Assembly (NCBI GenBank): GCA_045531495.1
Contig: JAZSED010000152.1
Coordinates: 1 to 10,676, forward strand
Source of the DNA: URNF01 sp045531495
GTDB taxonomy: Bacteria; Bacillota; Clostridia; Oscillospirales; Acutalibacteraceae
Direction: 5' to 3'
DNA: 10,676 nucleotides
Shown here: positions 7,663-10,676 of the stretch, piece after piece
Numbering within the stretch: the stretch's first letter is position 1
How the letters are laid out: each line of letters begins with the position of its first letter
Position numbers and translations under genes: made by a program
The notes under the pieces: model-generated
What the model was told of the DNA's origin: nothing
The model's input: the letters and a program-made list of their open reading frames with translations, nothing else
Database searches by the model: none

Positions 7663-7788
7663 GTGTACCCTTGGGGTACAAGAGAACTCCTACAAGATTC
7701 GCCCCAAAAAGGGGAAACTGTGAAAGAGTAACACAGCGAAACTTGGGGAAGTTGTGCTTTGCACAACTTCATCGAATCTCCGATGGTT
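7638..7788 (+). repeat. tRNA-tail-associated direct repeat, copy 1 (151 bp)
   Basis: This is the first of two direct repeats, offset by 178 bp and differing at one position that I could find (G 7714 versus A 7892). The unit starts inside the tRNA terminator and ends in a copy of the tRNA-Lys 3' end (TCGAATCTCCGATGGTT, 7772-7788). Between these it holds a row of perfect hairpins: TGTACCC/GGGTACA (7664-7680), CCCC/GGGG (7702-7714), CTGTG/CACAG (7718-7736) and a 9-bp stem, AAGTTGTGC/GCACAACTT (7749-7769). Short reading frames cross it, but the 178-bp period is not a multiple of three and the two copies are read in different frames, so it is probably non-coding. Confidence 0.92.
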
Positions 7789-7789
7789 C

Positions 7790-7808
7790 GGCTTCGCTTT
7801 GCGAAGTC
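7790..7808 (+). repeat. Hairpin following the second tRNA tail
   Basis: GGCTTCGC-TTT-GCGAAGTC forms an 8-bp stem with one G-T wobble. It directly follows the duplicated tRNA 3' end and lies in the 27-bp spacer (7789-7815) between the two 151-bp repeats. A similar GGACTTCAC/GTGAAGTCC hairpin follows the third tail at 7967-7987, so the pairing of tRNA tail with GAAGTC hairpin recurs. Confidence 0.7.
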
Positions 7809-7815
7809 TTTTAGC

Positions 7816-7966
7816 GCCTTTTGGCATCGGTTATTTTTTTGTGTACCCTTGGGGTACAAGAGAACTCCTACAAGATTCGCCCCAAAAAGGGAAAACTGTG
7901 AAAGAGTAACACAGCGAAACTTGGGGAAGTTGTGCTTTGCACAACTTCATCGAATCTCCGATGGTT
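7816..7966 (+). repeat. tRNA-tail-associated direct repeat, copy 2 (151 bp)
   Basis: This is the second copy of the 7638-7788 unit, with one substitution at 7892 that removes one pair of the CCCC/GGGG hairpin. The other hairpins are unchanged. It ends in the third copy of the tRNA-Lys 3' sequence (7950-7966), after which similarity to copy 1 stops. It lacks the 5' arm of the terminator stem. The near-identity of the copies implies a recent duplication or continuing conversion. Confidence 0.92.
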
Positions 7967-8038
7967 GGACTTCACATCGTGAAGTCCGTCGACATTTTTC
8001 TTTGAAAGTCTAAACGACTTTCATTTTGCTTCGCAAAA
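7967..8038 (+). repeat. Cluster of three short hairpins
   Basis: Three perfect small stems stand in a row: GGACTTCAC/GTGAAGTCC (7967-7987), GAAAGTC/GACTTTC (8004-8022) and TTTTGC/GCAAAA (8024-8038). None is followed by a proper T tract. I see no gene here; the open frames crossing it have no recognisable domain. The stretch joins the tRNA-tail repeats to the palindromic mosaic that follows. Confidence 0.65.
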
Positions 8039-8075
8039 GCCAGAAAAAGTCGCAGGTGTGTGGTTTTGTGTCATC

Positions 8076-8206
8076 GTAGGGGCGACCATTGGTCGCCCGT
8101 TTGCCTCCCTTGCCTAAAGGGAGGTGGATTTTTGCGATAGCAAAAAGACGGAGGGATTTGTTTTGTATCATCCCGCCGGTGCGGTGCGGATACATCCGCA
8201 CCCTAC
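8076..8206. mobile_element. MITE-like palindromic intergenic mosaic
   Basis: The 131-bp stretch is bounded by GTAGGG (8076-8081) and its inverse CCCTAC (8201-8206). It is packed with perfect palindromes: GGGCGACCA/TGGTCGCCC (8080-8098), CCTCCCTT/AAGGGAGG (8104-8124), TTTTTGC/GCAAAAA (8129-8146) and GGTGCGGAT/ATCCGCACC (8183-8202). Such strings resemble the non-autonomous interspersed repeats I associate with gut Clostridia. No transposase and no clear target-site duplication are visible, so mobility is inferred. A further GTAGGGG at 8230-8236 may belong to a neighbouring fragment. Open frames across it are not credible genes. Confidence 0.55.
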
Positions 8207-8309
8207 ATATACATTTGTACAACCTTTTTGTAGGGGATTAACCCACATCGTCCCGCAACACACTGTTTATATATACTCACAATAAATTCCAAAAAACACA
8301 AAAAAACAC

Positions 8310-8338
8310 TTGCCTTTTGGAAAAAGGTGTGGTATACT
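8310..8338 (+). promoter_or_regulatory. Promoter of the rpsB-tsf operon
   Basis: A -35 of TTGCCT (8310-8315) and a -10 of TATACT (8333-8338) are separated by 17 bp. Transcription would start near 8345, giving an untranslated leader of about 100 nt before rpsB. The 8207-8309 stretch upstream is A/T-rich and shows no gene. Confidence 0.8.
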
Positions 8339-8354
8339 ATGTCGGCATAACGCA

Positions 8355-8421
8355 CGCGGAACCACATTTTGCGGTCGGTGCCGAACCCGAAAGTGTCGGG
8401 CGGTGACCGGAAAATGCCGCG
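8355..8421 (+). promoter_or_regulatory. Structured rpsB 5' leader (putative ribosomal-protein leader RNA)
   Basis: The leader folds into one long interrupted hairpin. Paired arms from the base upward are CGCGG 8355-8359/CCGCG 8417-8421, CATTTT 8365-8370/AAAATG 8411-8416, CGGTC 8372-8376/GACCG 8405-8409, CCG 8381-8383/CGG 8401-8403 and CCCGA 8386-8390/TCGGG 8396-8400, with an AAGTG loop. Bulges and internal loops (8360-8364, 8377-8380, 8384-8385) separate the stems. Ribosomal-protein leaders often bind their own product, here S2, and repress translation. There is no T tract after the stem, so a translational mechanism is likelier than attenuation. I cannot match it to a named family from sequence alone. 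Confidence 0.6.
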
Positions 8422-8447
8422 GAGGAAAAACCAAGGAGGAAAATCTT

Positions 8448-9191
8448 ATGTCAGTCGTATCCATGAAACAATTGCTGGAAGCCGGCGTACATTTCGGGCA
8501 TCAAACCCGTCGCTGGAATCCCAAAATGGCGCCCTACATCTTCACCGAGCGCAACGGTATCTACATTATCGATTTGCAGAAAACCGTTCGCAAGCTGGAA
8601 GAAGCGTATATGTTCATTCGTGAACTGTCCGCTAACGGCCAGACCGTGCTGTTTGTAGGCACCAAAAAACAGGCGCAGGATTCTGTTCGCGAAGAAGCAG
8701 AACGCGCCGGTGCATACTTCGTCAATGCCCGTTGGCTCGGCGGTATGCTCACCAACTTCCGTACCATCCGCAGCCGCATTGCGCGTCTGCACCAGCTCAA
8801 AGAAATGTCCGAAAACGGCACCTTTGATCTGATGCCCAAGAAGGAAGTTATCAAACTCAACAACGAAATTGCAAAACTCGAAAAATTCCTCGGCGGTATC
8901 CAGGATATGAACAAACTGCCCGGCGCGCTGTTCATCGTGGATCCCCGTAAAGAAAAGATTGCTGTTGCCGAAGCGAAGAAATTGGGTATCCCGGTTATCG
9001 CTATCGTTGATACCAACTGCGATCCCGACGACGTTGATTACGTCATCCCCGGCAATGACGACGCTATCCGCGCCGTAAAACTGATTGCCGCTACCATGGC
9101 TGATGCTATCATCGAGGGCCGTCAGGGCGAAGCCACTGCCGCTGCCGAAGAAGAAGCACCTGCTGCTGAAGAAGCGCCTGTTGAAGCGTAA
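8448..9191 (+). CDS. rpsB: 30S ribosomal protein S2
   Basis: This is the ribosomal protein S2, a 247-residue component of the small-subunit body-head junction, needed for S1 docking in many bacteria and for translation generally. The N-terminal signature is clear (KQLLEAGVHFGHQTRRWNPKM, residues 7-27 by position), followed by YIIDLQKT, NARWLGGMLTNF and the IPVIAIVDTNCDPD segment near 185-200. The last 20 or so residues are Ala/Glu-rich and low complexity, a variable extension. I chose ATG 8448 because AAGGAGGA at 8433-8440 lies 7 nt upstream and the S2 homology starts there. The frame stays open back to 8310, but that part is leader RNA. Codon use is richer in C-ending codons than in the flanking genes, as expected of a highly expressed gene. 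tsf follows 36 nt later. Confidence 0.98.
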   Translation: MSVVSMKQLLEAGVHFGHQTRRWNPKMAPYIFTERNGIYIIDLQKTVRKLEEAYMFIRELSANGQTVLFVGTKKQAQDSVREEAERAGAYFVNARWLGGMLTNFRTIRSRIARLHQLKEMSENGTFDLMPKKEVIKLNNEIAKLEKFLGGIQDMNKLPGALFIVDPRKEKIAVAEAKKLGIPVIAIVDTNCDPDDVDYVIPGNDDAIRAVKLIAATMADAIIEGRQGEATAAAEEEAPAAEEAPVEA

Positions 9192-9227
9192 TTCTGTAAC
9201 TGAACTATCGGAAAGGATGACTTAGAA

Positions 9228-10151
9228 ATGGCATTTACTGCTGCTGATGTAAAAACGCTGCGTGAAAAAACCGGCGTTGGCATGATGGAATGTAAAAAGG
9301 CACTCACCGAAACTGACGGTGATATGGAAAAAGCTATCGACATCCTGCGTGAAAAAGGCCTTGCCGCTGCCGCGAAAAAGGCCAGCCGCATCGCCGCTGA
9401 AGGCGCTGTATACGCGTATGTTGATGACGCGAAAAAGGTCGGCGTTGTTGTGGAAGTAAACGCAGAAACCGACTTTGCTGCCAAGAGCGAAAAATTCCAG
9501 GAATTCGTACACACCGTAGCGGCTGTTATCGCTGAAAATAACCCCGCTGATGTGGCGGCTCTTATGGAAATGCCCTACGGCGACGGCAAAACCGTTACCG
9601 AAGCGCTGCAGGAGAAGGTTCTCGTTATCGGTGAAAACCTCTCGGTGCGCCGCTTCGTTCGCTATGAAGGCGACGTTGTTGCGTACGTTCACGGCGAAGG
9701 CCGCATCGGCGTTCTCGTGAAATTCGAAGCGGACGCTGCTGCTTCCGGCACCGATGTGCTGAAAGCTTGCGGTAAAGACGTTGCAATGCAGATTGCGGCT
9801 CTGAACGCTCCGTATCTCTCCGAAGCGACCGTTCCGGAAGCGGACGTTGCGAAGGAAAGAGAAATCACCGTGGCACAGATTGCTGCGGATCCGAAGAATG
9901 CTAACAAACCCGAAAACATCATCCAGAAAATGGTTGACGGCCGTATGGGTAAATTCTTCAAAGAAAACTGCTTGCTCAATCAGGAATTCGTGAAGGACAG
10001 CAGTATGAACGTTGCACAGTACATTGCCGCGGAAGCGAAAAAGGTCGGCGGCGAAATGACGCTTGTTGACTTCGTTCGTTTTGAAAAAGGCGAAGGCTTG
10101 CAGAAGCGCGAAGATGACTTTGCTGCCGAAGTTGCCGCAATGTCCAAATAA
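9228..10151 (+). CDS. tsf: Translation elongation factor Ts
   Basis: EF-Ts is the cytoplasmic guanine-nucleotide exchange factor that releases GDP from EF-Tu so that it can reload with GTP and aminoacyl-tRNA. The 307-residue protein begins with the UBA-like N-terminal domain (VKTLREKTGVGMMECKKAL), has the EF-Tu-contacting TDF motif at residues 81-83 inside NAETDFAAKSEKF, and continues through two core subdomains to a C-terminal helical module (FVRFEKGEGLQKREDDFAAEV). AAAGGA at 9212-9217 lies 10 nt before ATG 9228. The rpsB-tsf order is nearly universal in bacteria, and the two genes here share promoter, codon bias and the terminator after tsf. Length and motif order are normal. The large antisense open frame over this gene is a composition shadow. 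Confidence 0.98.
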   Translation: MAFTAADVKTLREKTGVGMMECKKALTETDGDMEKAIDILREKGLAAAAKKASRIAAEGAVYAYVDDAKKVGVVVEVNAETDFAAKSEKFQEFVHTVAAVIAENNPADVAALMEMPYGDGKTVTEALQEKVLVIGENLSVRRFVRYEGDVVAYVHGEGRIGVLVKFEADAAASGTDVLKACGKDVAMQIAALNAPYLSEATVPEADVAKEREITVAQIAADPKNANKPENIIQKMVDGRMGKFFKENCLLNQEFVKDSSMNVAQYIAAEAKKVGGEMTLVDFVRFEKGEGLQKREDDFAAEVAAMSK

Positions 10152-10163
10152 GTTATGCAACCG

Positions 10164-10193
10164 AAAAGGATGGTCAGATGACCATCCTTTTTT
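10164..10193 (+). terminator. Rho-independent terminator after tsf
   Basis: Arms 10164-10176 and 10179-10191 are perfect complements. The nominal loop is only two bases, so the top pairs will open in practice. The stem is followed by a T run ending at 10193. It lies 12 bp after the tsf stop codon and closes the rpsB-tsf operon. Confidence 0.93.
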
Positions 10194-10194
10194 C

Positions 10195-10223
10195 TTGTAT
10201 ATTTTCAGAAACTATGCTACACT
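10195..10223 (+). promoter_or_regulatory. Probable promoter of the polysaccharide deacetylase gene
   Basis: TTGTAT (10195-10200) and TACACT (10218-10223) are 17 bp apart. A TG at 10215-10216, one base before the -10, forms an extended -10 motif that would offset the imperfect hexamers. It starts directly after the tsf terminator and lies about 28 bp upstream of the next start codon. Confidence 0.65.
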
Positions 10224-10251
10224 GAGAAAAAAGCACAACGGAGTGATAAAA

Positions 10252-10676
10252 ATGACCTTGCACGTGGTACGTTTTCCGGGCGGTAAACCTAAGGCGCTTA
10301 CCTTCAGTTATGACGACGGTGTCGAGCAGGATGTGCGCTTGGTGGAGATTTTTAAAAAACATAACCTGTTTGGCACCTTTAACGTGAATAGCGGCTGCTT
10401 TGGCGGCACGAACCGTTTGACTGCGGAGCAGATTCGGGATTTGTATATTCCTGCAGGTCAGGAGCTTGCCTGTCATACGGTACATCATCCATTTCTTGAA
10501 AAACTGCCCGGTGCGACGGCGCTTTTGGAAGTTCTGGATGACCGCCGCGCGTTAGAAGACCTGTCGGGTGAGATTATTCGGGGTATGGCGTATCCTTACG
10601 GCACCTATAATGAACACACGGTTGAGCTTTTGAAGGCGGCGGGCATTAAATATAGCCGTACGGTGGTTTCTACCGA
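10252..10676 (+). CDS. Polysaccharide deacetylase (NodB-homology) family protein, 3' truncated
   Basis: This is the N-terminal 141 residues of a carbohydrate esterase 4 (NodB-fold) protein, a metal-dependent enzyme family that removes acetyl groups from N-acetylglucosamine or N-acetylmuramic residues in polysaccharides. Motif 1, TFSYDDG, is at residues 17-23 with D21 and D22. Motif 2 is H75-TVH-H79, the two metal-binding histidines. Motif 3, AYPYG, is at 113-117. The frame is still open at the end of the window. GGAG at 10240-10243 precedes ATG 10252 by 8 nt. There is no N-terminal signal peptide, so the protein may act in the cytoplasm or be a catalytic-domain-only member; its substrate cannot be told from here. 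A terminator and promoter separate it from tsf, so it is an independent unit. Confidence 0.88.
   Translation, partial: MTLHVVRFPGGKPKALTFSYDDGVEQDVRLVEIFKKHNLFGTFNVNSGCFGGTNRLTAEQIRDLYIPAGQELACHTVHHPFLEKLPGATALLEVLDDRRALEDLSGEIIRGMAYPYGTYNEHTVELLKAAGIKYSRTVVST

Noticed and set aside
7604..7966. Possible CRISPR array, because short identical sequences recur at intervals
   Set aside because: There are only three short copies 168-178 bp apart, the sequence between them is itself repeated, and the short repeat is a tRNA tail. No cas gene is present.
7593..8013. Two overlapping small plus-strand open frames (7593-7814 and 7759-8013) encoding near-identical peptides
   Set aside because: They begin inside tRNA-derived or repeat sequence, are similar only because the DNA is duplicated, and the 178-bp period shifts the frame. 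They are best seen as spurious translations of the repeats.
8010..8222. Minus-strand 70-codon open frame
   Set aside because: It covers the MITE-like palindromic mosaic; the peptide is a translation of hairpins and resembles spurious repeat-derived ORFs.
8310..8447. An N-terminal extension of S2 from an upstream in-frame ATG at 8310
   Set aside because: That codon overlaps the -35 of the promoter, upstream of the inferred start site, and the S2 homology and strong Shine-Dalgarno point to ATG 8448.
9222..10160. A 312-codon minus-strand open frame over tsf
   Set aside because: It is an exact antisense shadow of EF-Ts, Phe/Asn-rich from reverse-reading Lys/Glu and Val codons, with no recognisable motif.

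Overview
The window looks like chromosomal DNA from an anaerobic, endospore-forming member of the Clostridia, most likely a gut Oscillospirales/Ruminococcaceae-type organism. The evidence is a near-complete spoIIE (a gene restricted to endospore-forming Firmicutes lineages), strong AAGGAGG-type ribosome binding sites, sigma-A promoters of TTGACA/TATAAT type, the Firmicutes cysE-cysS pairing, and intergenic palindromic repeats of a style I associate with gut Clostridia. All recognised genes lie on the + strand. The genus assignment is inference.

Layout. (1) Positions 1-4991 are a tight run of five genes: the 3' end of cysE (serine O-acetyltransferase), cysS (cysteinyl-tRNA synthetase), a PfkB-family sugar-phosphate kinase close to 1-phosphofructokinase, a small copper chaperone (copZ) and a Cu(I)-exporting P1B-ATPase (copA). 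Gaps are 18, 4 and 5 nt, with a 4-nt overlap between copZ and copA, and no promoter or terminator is visible between them. A 12-bp hairpin with a T tract ends the run. (2) Positions 5066-7464 hold spoIIE, with a promoter whose -35 and -10 hexamers are 21 bp apart and whose -35 overlaps a Spo0A-box-like sequence. (3) A consensus promoter drives tRNA-Lys(TTT), which has a strong terminator. (4) Positions 7626-8309 carry no credible gene. They contain two near-identical 151-bp repeats, each ending in a copy of the tRNA-Lys 3' end, so that tRNA tail occurs three times. A string of small hairpins follows, then a MITE-like palindromic mosaic with GTAGGG/CCCTAC ends. (5) Positions 8310-10191 are the rpsB-tsf translation operon, with a long hairpin in the rpsB 5' leader and a terminator after tsf. 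(6) From 10195 to the end is a promoter and the 5' part of a polysaccharide deacetylase-family gene that runs off the window.

How the genes fit together. cysE makes O-acetylserine for cysteine synthesis and cysS charges tRNA-Cys. copZ and copA hand over and export Cu(I), a metal that attacks thiols and Fe-S clusters, so a cysteine/copper link is plausible but not proven. rpsB and tsf supply the ribosome and EF-Tu recycling. The part most worth a second look is the tRNA-tail repeat array at 7604-7966. The rpsB leader hairpin and the long-spacer spoIIE promoter come next. I do not see a clear new multi-gene system here.
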